Positions 1-10,500 of a DNA stretch of 64,000 nt are shown here, piece after piece. Origin of the DNA: Cryobacterium sp. PH29-G1 (GTDB lineage Bacteria; Actinomycetota; Actinomycetes; Actinomycetales; Microbacteriaceae); assembly GCF_030063365.1 (NCBI RefSeq), contig NZ_JASISY010000007.1, forward strand, positions 62,001 through 126,000. The letters run 5' to 3'. The notes under the pieces are model-generated. The model saw only the letters and a program-made list of their open reading frames with translations. It was not told the origin of the DNA and did not search any database. The translations under genes were made by a program, and so were the position numbers. The first letter of the stretch is position 1. The number at the start of each line of letters is the position of its first letter.

Positions 1-770
<770 letters not shown>

Positions 771-812
771 TCATCCATCCAACCACCCTCACGGTGCGGC
801 GGATGCCGGTAG

Positions 813-1550
813 TCAGGCGTCGGTCGGTGCGTCGGCCTGCAGAGCAGCGCGCGCGAAAGCAGCGCCGCCCACGGTGACCGTGCCGCGATCGCCGTGCCAG
901 GCTTCGGTCTGCTCGAAAGCTCCGAGCCGGTCCAGGAGCCGCCACTTAGTGTCAACGAGCCGCCACACCGATTGCGTCGTCGGTTCCTGGCCGTCGGATT
1001 GCACCCAGCTCAAAGAGCCGAGAGCACGCGACAGGGTCGTGAGGTAGTCCTCGCGGCGAGCCAGGCTGCGGGTCGCCACGAACAACAACAACAGTCGGGT
1101 GGCGTCGCTCACCGCCGGCGTGCGACTTTGGTGGATGGTGCGGGCCAGATGCCACCAGAGTGCGCGGGGGGAATCGGAGAGGACACGGCCCTTTTTGGTC
1201 AGGACGAGCATCCCCTTGCTCACCCGCAGCAGTCCCACGTCGCGCAGCTGCCCGCGCAGTTCCTGCAGCGGGCGCAGGTGCACTTCGCGGTTGACGCTGA
1301 TCGGCCAGCCCCAGTCGAGCTCGGCCGACGCTTGCATAACCACCGCCGGCGGCAGATGTCCCGCCTTCGTCAAGCGGATGCCGTCGACCCCGACCCGGGT
1401 CAGGATCCACTGCGCCGGAGCAACCATGCGCGCCATCGCCCGCTCCTGCAGCAATATCGGATCGCCGACTCTGGCCTGCCCGATGAGACGACGAAAACCG
1501 ACGACGGCCTCTTCCGGCAGTCGTGTTTCGATCTCCTGAATCACGTTCAC
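813..1550 (-). CDS. Protein of unknown function, 245 aa
   Basis: The frame is open for 245 codons from a GTG at 1550 (a second GTG is two codons in). There is no signal peptide or convincing membrane segment. The protein is rich in Arg, Leu and Trp, and its middle part (GIRLTKAGHLPPAVV, then LRVSKGMLVLTKKGRVL about 50 residues later) looks like a winged-helix-type fold. That layout resembles the C-terminal regions of actinobacterial proteins annotated as related to plasmid pRiA4b ORF-3, but this is a visual resemblance only. It ends 42 bases before the M18 gene on the same strand, so the two may be co-transcribed. No function is assigned. Confidence 0.7.
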   Translation of the reverse strand: MNVIQEIETRLPEEAVVGFRRLIGQARVGDPILLQERAMARMVAPAQWILTRVGVDGIRLTKAGHLPPAVVMQASAELDWGWPISVNREVHLRPLQELRGQLRDVGLLRVSKGMLVLTKKGRVLSDSPRALWWHLARTIHQSRTPAVSDATRLLLLFVATRSLARREDYLTTLSRALGSLSWVQSDGQEPTTQSVWRLVDTKWRLLDRLGAFEQTEAWHGDRGTVTVGGAAFARAALQADAPTDA

Positions 1551-1655
1551 CCAACGAGCCTAGTGAGCGATCCCGTCGGAGCGCGGCGGATGCGTTGCGA
1601 CACGCACGGTGAACCGGTCGCGAGCCGGCTTCAGCGGCACAGACAGGTGATTCGA

Positions 1656-1711
1656 GTTTGGTGTTTCGGGTTTGGTGTTTCGGGTTTGGTGTTTCGGGTT
1701 TGGTGTTTCGG
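1656..1711. repeat. Four perfect 14-bp tandem repeats
   Basis: The unit GTTTGGTGTTTCGG is repeated four times without a mismatch in the gap between the unknown gene (leftward) and recQ (rightward). The unit is more T-rich than the surroundings and is not a multiple of three. It ends 56 bases before the recQ start, in the likely promoter region. Confidence 0.93.
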
Positions 1712-1767
1712 CGCAGGGATGGTCGGTGCCGGGCGGGCTTGTCAGCGGCATCTGGCACCCTTGAAGA

Positions 1768-3915
1768 ATGACCGATACCCGCGCATCCGCCCTGGCCATT
1801 CTGCGCACCCTCGTGGGGCGGGACGATGCCTCTTGGCACGACGGACAGTACGAGGCGATAGAAACTCTCGTCGACCAGCGCAAGCGTGCGCTTGTGGTAC
1901 AGCGCACCGGATGGGGCAAGTCGGCCGTCTACTTTGTGGCGACCCTGCTGTTGCGGCGTCAGGGCGCCGGGCCCACCATTCTGGTCTCCCCGCTGCTGGC
2001 CCTGATGCGGGACCAGGTCGCCGCTGCCGCCCGCGCCGGCGTGCGGGCGGTGTCGATCAACTCGTCGAACGCACACGAATGGACCGACGTGTTGCGCCAG
2101 CTCGACGCCGACGAGGTAGATGTGCTGCTGGTATCGCCCGAACGGCTGAACAACCCGTCTTTTCGCGATGAGCAGTTGCCCGCTTTGATCGCCCGCGTGG
2201 GTTTGCTCGTGGTCGATGAGGCACACTGCATCTCGGATTGGGGTCATGATTTTCGCCCGGACTATCGCCGTCTGCGCGACCTGATCGCCCAGATGCCGAC
2301 GGGAGTGCCCGTGCTCGCCACGACGGCAACCGCCAACAGCCGGGTGGTGCAGGATGTCGCGGAGCAGGTCGGTATGGTCGCCGCCGGTTTCGACGGCGCT
2401 GATACCACTGCGGAGGTCGCCGAGGTGGTCACCATTCGCGGCCCGCTCGCCCGTTCGTCGCTGCGGCTCGGCGTGCTGCGCCTGCCCGATTCGCGCGCAC
2501 GCCTGGCCTGGCTGCTCAGCCACCTCGGCGAGCTGCCCGGCAGCGGCATCATTTACACCCTCACCGTGGCGGCCGCCGAAGACACCGCCCGCCTGCTCCG
2601 CGGCGCCGGGCACGCCGTGCGCGCCTACACCGGGCAAACCGACACGGCCGAACGTGAAGAATCCGAGGGTCTGCTGAAGACCAATCAGGTGAAAGCACTC
2701 ATCGCGACGAGCGCGCTCGGTATGGGATTCGACAAGCCCGACCTCGGCTTCGTGCTGCATTTGGGTGCGCCGTCCTCCCCCGTGGCCTACTACCAGCAGG
2801 TTGGCCGTGCCGGCCGTGCCACCGCCTCCGCCGACGTACTGCTGCTGCCGGGCGCCGAAGACGAAGCGATCTGGCACTATTTCGCGACGGCCTCGATGCC
2901 CGACCGGGCCAAGGCCCTGGCCGTGATCGGCGCTCTCGAAGCCGCCGGTGCACCACTGTCCACCCCGGCGCTCGAGGCCAGGGTCGACCTGCGACGCACC
3001 CCGCTCGAACTCCTGCTCAAGGTTCTCGACGTGGACGGCGCCGTGCACCGGGTCAAGGGCGGCTGGCAGTCCACCGGAGTGCCCTGGGTCTATGACCAGG
3101 AGCGCTATGAACGCATCGCGGCGGCCCGGCTCGGCGAGCAGCGGTCGATGCTCGAGTTTGAAAGCACCACCGGCTGCCGCATGGAATTTCTGCAGCGAGC
3201 CCTCGATGACGACACCGCCGTGGCCTGCGGCCGGTGCGATAACTGTCAGGGTGCGTGGTACCCGGTTGACGTGGCAGCGGAAGCGACCGCGACGGCAGCG
3301 CAGTCGCTTGACCGGGTCGGTGTCGCCATCGATGTGCGGGCTCAGTGGCCCACCGGAATGAGCAGCCTCGGCGTTGCCGCCAGCGGCAAGATCCCGCTCA
3401 CCGAACGCGCCGAACCCGGCCGCGCGCTGGCCCGGCTGACCGACCTCGGCTGGGGTGGGCCCCTGCGTGAGCTATTCGCTTCCGGGGCAGCGGATGCCCC
3501 CGCGCCGCCGGCCATGCTGGCCGCCTGCGTGCGGGTGCTCGCCGAGTGGGGCTGGGCCGAACGACCGGCGGCCATCGTGTCGATGCCGTCGCGGCGGCAT
3601 CCGCTGTTGATTGATTCGGTGGCGCGCTCGCTGGCCGACGTCGGCCGGTTGCCGTGGCTCGGCGCTCTGGATTGGGCCCAGGGCGGTCCCACGGGTGAGC
3701 CGGGCGGCAACAGCGCCTACCGGCTTTCGAGCGTCTGGGACCGCTTCACGGTGGGCCCGGAGCTCGCCGCGGCGTTGGCGCCGTTCGCGGGGCGCCCGAT
3801 TCTTCTCATCGACGATCTGGCCGACAGCCGGTGGACCATGACGGTAGCCGCCCGGGTGCTGCGGCGGCACGGAGCATCGGCGGTGCTGCCGTTCACCCTC
3901 GCCCTGCGCTCGTAG
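1768..3915 (+). CDS. recQ: RecQ-family ATP-dependent DNA helicase with C-terminal PRTase-like tail
   Basis: A superfamily 2 helicase of 715 aa that unwinds DNA 3'-5' during recombination and repair. Visible motifs: Walker A QRTGWGKS (about residues 45-52, with Trp where most RecQs have Ser), DEAH box LVVDEAHCISDWGHDFRPD (about 147-165), and motif VI QVGRAGRA. Four cysteines of the RecQ zinc domain lie at about 470-492 (C...CGRCDNC). After a poorly conserved linker, the end reads ILLIDDLADSRWTMT (about 677-691), the PRPP-binding loop pattern of type I phosphoribosyltransferases, followed by a typical terminal strand. It stands alone. Start chosen as ATG 1768, matching the usual N-terminus of the helicase domain. 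Confidence 0.92.
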   Translation: MTDTRASALAILRTLVGRDDASWHDGQYEAIETLVDQRKRALVVQRTGWGKSAVYFVATLLLRRQGAGPTILVSPLLALMRDQVAAAARAGVRAVSINSSNAHEWTDVLRQLDADEVDVLLVSPERLNNPSFRDEQLPALIARVGLLVVDEAHCISDWGHDFRPDYRRLRDLIAQMPTGVPVLATTATANSRVVQDVAEQVGMVAAGFDGADTTAEVAEVVTIRGPLARSSLRLGVLRLPDSRARLAWLLSHLGELPGSGIIYTLTVAAAEDTARLLRGAGHAVRAYTGQTDTAEREESEGLLKTNQVKALIATSALGMGFDKPDLGFVLHLGAPSSPVAYYQQVGRAGRATASADVLLLPGAEDEAIWHYFATASMPDRAKALAVIGALEAAGAPLSTPALEARVDLRRTPLELLLKVLDVDGAVHRVKGGWQSTGVPWVYDQERYERIAAARLGEQRSMLEFESTTGCRMEFLQRALDDDTAVACGRCDNCQGAWYPVDVAAEATATAAQSLDRVGVAIDVRAQWPTGMSSLGVAASGKIPLTERAEPGRALARLTDLGWGGPLRELFASGAADAPAPPAMLAACVRVLAEWGWAERPAAIVSMPSRRHPLLIDSVARSLADVGRLPWLGALDWAQGGPTGEPGGNSAYRLSSVWDRFTVGPELAAALAPFAGRPILLIDDLADSRWTMTVAARVLRRHGASAVLPFTLALRS

Positions 3916-4130
3916 CAACGACACCGCACTGCTGCACCGATACCGCGCGTGCTGCACCGACCGAGCCGGCGGCAAGAAACCGAGCCGGCTGCTTCACCGG
4001 GCGTAATCGGAATATTCGCGGTGGCTGACGCCTTGTTATCCTAGGACGCCGCCACTCGCGGCCTACCCCCGTTCTGGGGCGGCACCCGCACGACCCGCGC
4101 TCGCCCCATCTAGTTCGTAAGGCATTCGTC

Positions 4131-4940
4131 ATGAAGCTCAGATTGTTCCCGGCCGCCGTGCTGTCCGTCATCGCGCTCACCCTCACCGGCTGCTCCGCGT
4201 CGAATGGTGCTGCCGATGCCACATCCGGCACCGACGACTCCCTGAGCAGCGTTCTCGACTCGGGCACCCTGGTGATCGGCACCGAGGGCACCTACCGGCC
4301 GTTTTCGTTCCACGAAGACGGATCGGGCGACCTCACCGGCTACGACGTTGAGGTGGCCCGCGCTGTTGCCGCCGAGCTCGGTGTCGATGCGAAGTTTGAA
4401 GAGACCCAGTGGGACGCCATCTTCGCCGGCCTCACCGCCGGCCGCTGGGACACCATCGCCAACCAGGTGTCGATTACGCCCGAGCGCCTCGAAGCGTACG
4501 AGTTCTCGACGCCGTACACCTACTCCACCGGCGTCATCGTCGTTCCCGCCGACAATACGTCGATCACGTCATTCGCCAGTCTCAAGGGTCTGACCACCGC
4601 CCAGTCGCTGACCAGCAATTGGAACACGCTGGCCACCGAGAGCGGCGCAACCGTTCAGGGCGTCGAAGGCTGGGCCCAGTCGGTCACCCTGGTCGAGCAG
4701 GGTCGAGTGGATGCCACGGTCAACGACAAGCTGACCTTCCTCGACTACCAGAAGTCCAACGGCGCTGACAACCTGAAGATCGCCGCCGAGACCGAGGAGC
4801 GCTCCGAGAGCGCCTTCGCCTTTGCCAAGGCCGGCACCGCGCTGGCCGACGCCGTGAGCGAAGCGCTCGCGACTCTCACCGCTGATGGGACGCTGGCGCA
4901 AATCTCCGATAAGTACTTCGGCGCCGACGTCAGCCAGTAG
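4131..4940 (+). CDS. Amino acid ABC transporter substrate-binding lipoprotein (cystine/polar type)
   Basis: A 269-aa solute-binding protein anchored outside the membrane. It has a charged start, a hydrophobic signal segment and a lipobox LTGC with the lipidated Cys at residue 21. The mature part starts the family-3 fold with GTLVIGTEGTYRPFSFHE, then LTGYDVEVARAVAAELG, WDAIFAGLTAGRWDTIANQV and a terminal DKYFGADV. These are the usual landmarks of the cystine/glutamine/histidine group. The permease follows 11 bases later and the ATPase overlaps that, so all three parts of the importer are present in one operon. Substrate is not decided by sequence alone; cystine is the commonest for this subgroup. 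Confidence 0.9.
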   Translation: MKLRLFPAAVLSVIALTLTGCSASNGAADATSGTDDSLSSVLDSGTLVIGTEGTYRPFSFHEDGSGDLTGYDVEVARAVAAELGVDAKFEETQWDAIFAGLTAGRWDTIANQVSITPERLEAYEFSTPYTYSTGVIVVPADNTSITSFASLKGLTTAQSLTSNWNTLATESGATVQGVEGWAQSVTLVEQGRVDATVNDKLTFLDYQKSNGADNLKIAAETEERSESAFAFAKAGTALADAVSEALATLTADGTLAQISDKYFGADVSQ

Positions 4941-4951
4941 CCCGACACTCA

Positions 4952-5620
4952 ATGATTCAGCCTGATTGGGATTTGTTCTTCAGTTCGTTCTGGCCGCTGC
5001 TTGACGGCGCGCTGCGCGGCACGATTCCGCTTGCCCTGACGTCGTTCGCGATCGGTCTCGCACTCGCCCTCGTGCTCGCCCTCATGCGGTTGTCGGCGAA
5101 ACGTTGGCTCGCTGGCATCGCCCGCGTCTATATCTCCATCGTGCGCGGCACGCCCCTGCTCGTGCAACTGTTTGTGATCTTCTACGGGCTCCCGTCAATC
5201 GGCGTGACAATCGATCCGTGGCCGAGCGCCGTGGTGGCTTTCTCGATCAACGTCGGCGGCTACGCCGCCGAGGTCATTCGTGCCGCGATTCTCTCCGTGC
5301 CCAAGGGCCAGTGGGAAGCCGCCTACATGATCGGTATGTCGCGCAGTCGGGCCCTCACCCGCATCATCCTGCCGCAGGCAGCCCGAGTCTCGGTGCCGCC
5401 GCTGTCGAACACGTTCATCAGCCTGGTCAAGGACACCTCCCTGGCCTCGCTGATTCTGGTCACCGAACTGTTCCGTGAGGCGCAGCAGGTGGCGGCATTC
5501 AGCCAGGAATTCATGCTGCTCTACCTCGAAGCGGCACTTATTTACTGGGTCATCTGTCTGGTGCTCTCCACCGGTCAGGGTTTTCTCGAGAAGCGATTGG
5601 ACCGCTATGTCGCCCGCTGA
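4952..5620 (+). CDS. Amino acid ABC transporter permease
   Basis: A 222-aa integral membrane protein of the His/Glu/Gln/Arg/opine permease family (HisM/GlnP type), with about five hydrophobic segments. The EAA loop, GQWEAAYMIGMSRSRALTRI from about residue 118, docks onto the ATPase. The ending STGQGFLEKRLDRYVAR is typical of the family. Its last 14 bases overlap the start of the ATPase gene, a sign of translational coupling. One permease gene suggests a homodimeric channel. Confidence 0.92.
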   Translation: MIQPDWDLFFSSFWPLLDGALRGTIPLALTSFAIGLALALVLALMRLSAKRWLAGIARVYISIVRGTPLLVQLFVIFYGLPSIGVTIDPWPSAVVAFSINVGGYAAEVIRAAILSVPKGQWEAAYMIGMSRSRALTRIILPQAARVSVPPLSNTFISLVKDTSLASLILVTELFREAQQVAAFSQEFMLLYLEAALIYWVICLVLSTGQGFLEKRLDRYVAR

Positions 5621-6449
5621 CCTTTCTGCCGAATCGTCGTCACCAGCGGACGCCGCGGCATCCGCTCCCCTGCTGCGCGTGCGCGGGCTGCAGAAGAGTT
5701 TCGGCACCAACCGGGTACTGGAATCGGTGGATCTCACCGTGGGCCGCGGCCGAGTGCTCGCGCTGATCGGCCCGTCCGGCTCGGGCAAGACCACGATTCT
5801 GCGCTGCCTGAACGGGCTGGAATTGCCCGACGGCGGCACGATCGAGGTCGCCGCGGCCGCCGACACCGCGGGCCGTAGTGCGTCCGGGGCGATGACCATC
5901 GATTTCACCAGGAAGGCCTCACCGAAACAGCTCGGGGCTCTGCGTGACCGTTCGGCCATGGTGTTTCAGCACTACAACCTGTTTCCGCACAAGACCGTGC
6001 TGCAAAACGTCATCGAGGGACCGGTGGTCGTGCAGCGCCGCCCGGTCGCCGAGGTGACGGCCGAGGCGCTGGCGCTGCTTGAACGTGTCGGGCTGACCGC
6101 CAAGCGGGACAGCTACCCGTTTGAGCTCTCCGGCGGCCAGCAGCAGCGGGTCGGCATTGTGCGAGCGCTCGCGCTTCGGCCACAGCTGTTGTTGTTCGAC
6201 GAGCCGACATCCGCTCTGGATCCGGAGCTGGTCGGTGACGTGCTTCGCCTGATCAAGGAACTCGCCGACGAGGGGTGGAGCATGGTGATCGTCACGCATG
6301 AACTCGAGTTTGCCCGCGAAGTCGCGCACGAGATCGCGTTCGTCGACGGTGGAACGATCGTCGAGCACGGCGACCCGAAACAGCTGCTGCGGCACCCCCA
6401 GCACGAACGCACCCGCCAGTTCCTGCACCGCCTCTTGAACCCGTTCTAA
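5607..6449 (+). CDS. Amino acid ABC transporter ATP-binding protein
   Basis: An ATPase of 280 aa if started at ATG 5607, which gives a 14-base overlap with the permease. The Walker A GPSGSGKTT is at about 55-63, the signature LSGGQQQRVG at about 174-183 and the Walker B LLLFDEPTSALDPE follows; the H-loop lies in VIVTHELEFA. It belongs to the polar amino acid group (GlnQ/TcyC-like). An insert of about 25 residues between Walker A and the Q-loop (around DTAGRSASGAMTIDFTRKAS) is longer than in most relatives. It powers the importer encoded by the two genes before it. Confidence 0.92.
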   Translation: MSPADLSAESSSPADAAASAPLLRVRGLQKSFGTNRVLESVDLTVGRGRVLALIGPSGSGKTTILRCLNGLELPDGGTIEVAAAADTAGRSASGAMTIDFTRKASPKQLGALRDRSAMVFQHYNLFPHKTVLQNVIEGPVVVQRRPVAEVTAEALALLERVGLTAKRDSYPFELSGGQQQRVGIVRALALRPQLLLFDEPTSALDPELVGDVLRLIKELADEGWSMVIVTHELEFAREVAHEIAFVDGGTIVEHGDPKQLLRHPQHERTRQFLHRLLNPF

Positions 6450-6459
6450 CCTCCCGCGA

Positions 6460-6479
6460 CCCGGCGCCGCCGCGCCGGG
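6460..6479. terminator. GC-rich hairpin between convergent genes
   Basis: CCCGGCGC and GCGCCGGG form a perfect 8-bp stem with a 4-base loop, 10 bases after the ABC ATPase stop and 14 bases beyond the toxin gene's stop. There is no clear T-run, so it is a weak or Rho-assisted terminator candidate. Confidence 0.5.
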
Positions 6480-6493
6480 ACGGCTCGGCGGCG

Positions 6494-6790
6494 CTATGGG
6501 TGGGGTGTGATGATCACCACGGTAATCCGGTCAAGGCCCGGCCCGTAGTGCCAGTAAATGCGGCCGGCTGTGGGGGTGCGGTGTTCGATGTAGGAATCCC
6601 AGACCGCCTCCCCTTTCTTGCCGGCGAGCGAGACGTATTTATGGGAGCGCAACGCCGGATCGTCGGGGTTCAGCTGCAAGCGACCGAGCGCGGTGCGCAC
6701 TCGCTTGAGGCGCCCCACCAGCGCAGGCTTGGCTTCGAGAATGGATAGTCCCGAGGCCGCTTCCTTCGTGAGAAGGAGCGTGAAACTCAT
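6494..6790 (-). CDS. RelE/ParE-like toxin of a type II toxin-antitoxin pair
   Basis: A 98-aa basic protein beginning MSFTLLLTKEAASGLSILEA, with the secondary-structure order and the closing pattern AGRIYWHYGPGLDRITVVII typical of the RelE/ParE superfamily, whose members cleave ribosome-bound mRNA or poison gyrase. Length is right for the family. Its ATG overlaps the stop of the upstream gene by four bases (ATGA), the classic toxin-after-antitoxin arrangement. Family assignment rests on pattern and context; which target it hits cannot be told. Confidence 0.7.
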   Translation of the reverse strand: MSFTLLLTKEAASGLSILEAKPALVGRLKRVRTALGRLQLNPDDPALRSHKYVSLAGKKGEAVWDSYIEHRTPTAGRIYWHYGPGLDRITVVIITPHP

Positions 6791-7134
6791 GATTGGGGCT
6801 CGGCGGGCCCAGCCATTTCGTCAACCGAGTGTTCCTCCGCCGCGTAGCGGGTGAAGTCGCCCCCCTCGCTCGTTTCTTCCTGACTGCTGTGTTCGAGGCC
6901 ACGCACCAGAGCGGCGCGGATGCCGTCGTCATCCCAGATCAACAGCTCACGACGAGGAATGGACACCAGCGGGGTAAGCAAAATCTCACCCTCGGCGTTC
7001 ACGGCAACAGCGTAGCGGTCGTCGCGGTGCACGCCGGCCTTGCCGAAGGCCATTCTGGAGCGCTCGTCGGCGCTTACTTCGCCCATTGGTACAAAATCCG
7101 ATTTCAGATCTGACATCTTCTTGAGTTGCACCAT
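6787..7134 (-). CDS. Probable antitoxin partner of the RelE-like toxin
   Basis: A 115-aa acidic protein from ATG 7134 (MVQLKKMSDLKSDFVPMGEV). An in-frame extension up to 7248 exists but is Arg-rich and looks non-coding; an alternative ATG lies at 7116. The centre AVAVNAEGEILLTPLVSIPR followed by an acidic helix (RELLIWDDDGIRAALVRGLE) resembles small actinobacterial proteins that precede RelE-like toxins. The C-terminal 30 residues are strongly acidic, fitting a tail that wraps a basic toxin. No clear DNA-binding motif is visible, so autoregulation is not established. Confidence 0.62.
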   Translation of the reverse strand: MVQLKKMSDLKSDFVPMGEVSADERSRMAFGKAGVHRDDRYAVAVNAEGEILLTPLVSIPRRELLIWDDDGIRAALVRGLEHSSQEETSEGGDFTRYAAEEHSVDEMAGPAEPQS

Positions 7135-7531
7135 CGTCGTCGCCCCATCACCTTGATGACGCGCATCGATCCGGGTGGAAACCGGGACCCATCCGCGCCT
7201 GCGTGAAAGTGAGATTACCCCAGATTTACATATGGGTAAACCCCTCACAGGATATTTTGAGATTGCGTTGTCGCCGTGCTATTTCGGCGGGTCAGCGAGC
7301 AGGTGGACCACGAACATTCTTCGATAAACGACGAGACCAGTCCGGTCGGTAGGGCAATCGGACTGGTCTGGGCAGAACCAAACTACAGCGCGGCGCGGAC
7401 CTGCTCAAGGGCAAATTCACCTTTTCTCTTGCAGAACTCGCCAAAATGTGCGGACCATCTTCAAATCAGGCCGTACCGACTCCGCGCCCGCGCCTTGAGG
7501 TCGGCATCCGGCGAAGCAAACGTCGCGTCGC
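7135..7531. other. Intergenic region between antitoxin and sbcC
   Basis: About 400 bases with no gene I can support. It holds the upstream region of the toxin-antitoxin pair, with an AT-rich patch around 7210-7260 that may contain its promoter, and a perfect 10-bp inverted repeat at 7335-7368. A forward open frame of about 60 codons ends at 7561 (reading LLKGKFTFSLAELAKMCG around 7410-7465) but has no start signal. Confidence 0.5.
7335..7368. terminator. 10-bp inverted repeat downstream of sbcC
   Basis: GACCAGTCCG (7335-7344) and CGGACTGGTC (7359-7368) are perfect complements around a 14-base loop. It lies downstream of the leftward sbcD-sbcC operon and upstream of the toxin-antitoxin pair, so it could be a terminator; no T-run follows on either strand, and an operator is also possible. 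Confidence 0.45.
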
Positions 7532-10500
7532 TCAGCTGTCGTCCGCCTCGATTCGGCTGTAGCCCGCGTCGGTGACGACAATCTGCAGCGTCGCCGGAAT
7601 CTGCTCTTTCATGGAGTCGACGTGGCTGATCAGGCCGATCGTGCGACCTCCGGCGCGCAGGGTATCGAGCGTGCTCATCGCGGTCTCGAGGGTTTCGCTG
7701 TCGAGCGACCCGAAACCCTCGTCAACGAACAGCGTGTCGAGCGTAATGCCTCCGGCCTGGCCGGTCACAACCTCGGCCAACCCGAGGGCGAGGGCCAGGG
7801 AGGCCAAAAAGGTCTCGCCTCCTGACAGGGAGTGTGTCGCTCGGGCGCGACCGGTGTATTCGTCGCGAATGGCCAGGCCGAGCCCCGACCGCGCCCCGCC
7901 AAAAGCAAGCGAATCGTCGTGCTCGAGGGTGTAACGGCCGCTCGTCATGGTACTCAGGCGCGTGTTCGCGGCCGCGACGATCTGTTCCAGTTGAGCGGCG
8001 AGCACGTAGTTCTCCAGCCGCATCCGCTTGGTATTCGGTTCGTCACCGTGCACGACGTCGGCTAGTTGTCGAACCTGCTGGTACTCGGCCTGCAGCGCGC
8101 CCGACGCCGCAAACAAGGTGGCCACTCGACCAGCGATGGAGGCCAGGGTACGGGTTCGTTCGAGCAGGGAACTGTGGGTTGTCAGCGCGGCGTCGCGAGC
8201 CGCGCTGGCAGCGATCACAGCGAGCCTCGTCGGTTCCAGATCGACGAGTTCGTCGGGGAGGTCGGACAGGTCGGGGTGGGCCAGGGCCGCGCTGACTGCA
8301 GCCAGGGCGTCATCGTGCACGCGCAGCGCGGTCGTGCGACGTTCACTCTCGGCACGATCGAGCCTCGCGTGCTGAACCTCCCCCACGCTAGCAAACCCTT
8401 CGTCAGCAAGCTGCACCCGCACGCGTGCTTGCGCGGCCTCGCGCACGGTGTTGCACTGATCGACCCGCACCAGCGCGGCAGCCAATGTGCGTGCGATGAC
8501 GAGGTGGTTCTGCAGGTGGGTGACCTGACCGTGAACGCTGTCGAACTCGCCGCGCTGCACGGCGAGCCGCTCAGCAATCGTCGTACGGTGACTGACCCGG
8601 TCGGCATGCGCCGTGACGGCGCGATCCCGTTCGGCGCCAATGACCTCGAGCTGGGCAGTCGCCGCGGTCATTGCGGCGCGCAGCTCGATCAGTTGCGCTT
8701 CCAGGCGCGGCAGCAGGGCGGCTGCCTGTCCGGCCAGTTCGTGTGCCGCGGTCGCCGCAATGTGCTCGGCCAGAAGCGCGGGCAGGTCGCCACCCCGGGT
8801 CACGGCCCGAGCTTCGGCGAGGCGAAGGTCAACGGTTTGCACGGCGGTCTGGGCCGAGAGGAGTTGCCCCTGCCTGGTCGTGACGGCGTTGCGGGCGCGG
8901 TCTAAATCTTCTGCGGTGACCGGCTCGTGCTGGTGGCGTGCTGGCTCGGGGTGGGCGGTAGACCCGCAGACCGCGCACGCATCACCGGTGACCAGACGCG
9001 TGGCCAGTTCGGCGGCGAAACCCGAGAATCGGCGCGCCAGCATGGCCTCGTAGTGCGCGGCCGCAGCCGTATTGTCACCACTCGCGGTCAGTTCTTCGCG
9101 CTGGGCGATGAGCAGCGAGGTGCTGAGCTGCTCAACGGTTTCGGCCGCCTCGAGGGTGAGCACGGCACGATCGAGCGCATTGGTCGTGTCAACGCGCCGC
9201 GCCGCCACCAGCAGGGTCGCTGCTTGTTCGGCGACAAGGGTCTCAATCCGCTCGGGCAGGGCCTGCACCTGTGCCCGCGCCTCGACCTCGGCACGGGAGC
9301 GTTCCTGCTGCACGGCAAGCAGGTGCGCGATCTCGGCATCGAGAGCGGGGAGCGCGCGCTCGCTCGTCAACGCGTCATCCAGCGCTCCGAGCTGACCGAG
9401 CAGTCCGTCACGAACGCCCTGGATCTGCTCGAGCGTTTCGTCGAGTGCTGTAGCCGGGTGTTCAGCTGCACCGCCGGCTGCTTCGCCGGTCGCGACCGGG
9501 GTGCGCACGCGGTCACGTTCGACTCGCGCGGCCACCAGGGCTGCCTGCGCCACCTCGAGCGCGACTTCGGCATCTCGGTCGGCACAAATTTGTGGCCAGA
9601 CCAGGGCCGCGCGCGCGGCGGCATGCAGGTCGGTGCGTTCGCGATGGATGTCAAAGTGCCGGGATTCCAGCGCGCCGAGCTCGGTGATCGCGCGCGACCG
9701 GCGAACTTGGCCTTCGTGCGTCTGTTGGAGGGAGTCGTGCCGATCGGTGGCTGAGGCCAGCTCGGCATCGCTGAGGGCAACCCGCATGCTCGCCGCGTCG
9801 CGATCGGTGCTGAGTTCGTGCTGTGCGGCAGCGAACCATTCCGCGGTGGGGGCCCCTGGCAGGCCTTCGCGCTGAAGCAGCTGCGCGGCCGCCGCCTGGT
9901 GTGCGTCGAGATCGCGCGCGGTTTCGACGACCCGCTCTTCGAGGCCTTTGCGGCGCACAATCAACGCGGCTTCGAGCTGGTCGAATCGACTCGTATTGAA
10001 CAGGGTGCGCAGCACGGCACGGCGCTCTTCGGTTTTAGCCAGCAAAAACCGTTGAAATCGGTTCTGCGCCAGCAGAATCACTTGCAGAAACTGGTCGACT
10101 TTGAGCGGCAAAATGGCGTCGAGCTCGTGCCCGACGGCTCCGGGTTTGGCCGCCACTCCGCGCCACCCCTCGGCGTCCAGCACCTGAAGCACCGCGGTGG
10201 GCGCCGCCGTGGTCACGCCGGTGCCGCTCTTCTTGGGTCGTTCATAGGCGGGGCTGCGGCGCAGGCGGTATCGGCTTTCGTTGATACTGAAATCGAGTTC
10301 GACGAAGGTGGGATCGCCGGGCTCGCAGTGGTCGCTGCGCAACTTGAGTTCGCCGCCGTCAAAACGTGGCACCTGGTTGTAGAGAGCAAAGCAGATGGCG
10401 TCGAGAATGCTGGATTTGCCGGCCCCGGTTTTTCCCGAAATGAGAAAGATGCCGTCATCGTCAAAGCGTTCGAAGTCAACGACCTCTTCGTTCTTGTACG

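Noticed and set aside
894-2171. Forward frame of 425 codons
   Set aside because: Antisense to the 813-1550 gene and then out of frame with recQ; part of its sequence is the translated 14-bp repeat.
952-3048. Long reverse frame of 698 codons across the unknown gene and recQ
   Set aside because: It lies antisense to recQ and overlaps the real 813-1550 gene in another frame, with no recognisable domain; such frames are common opposite high-GC genes.
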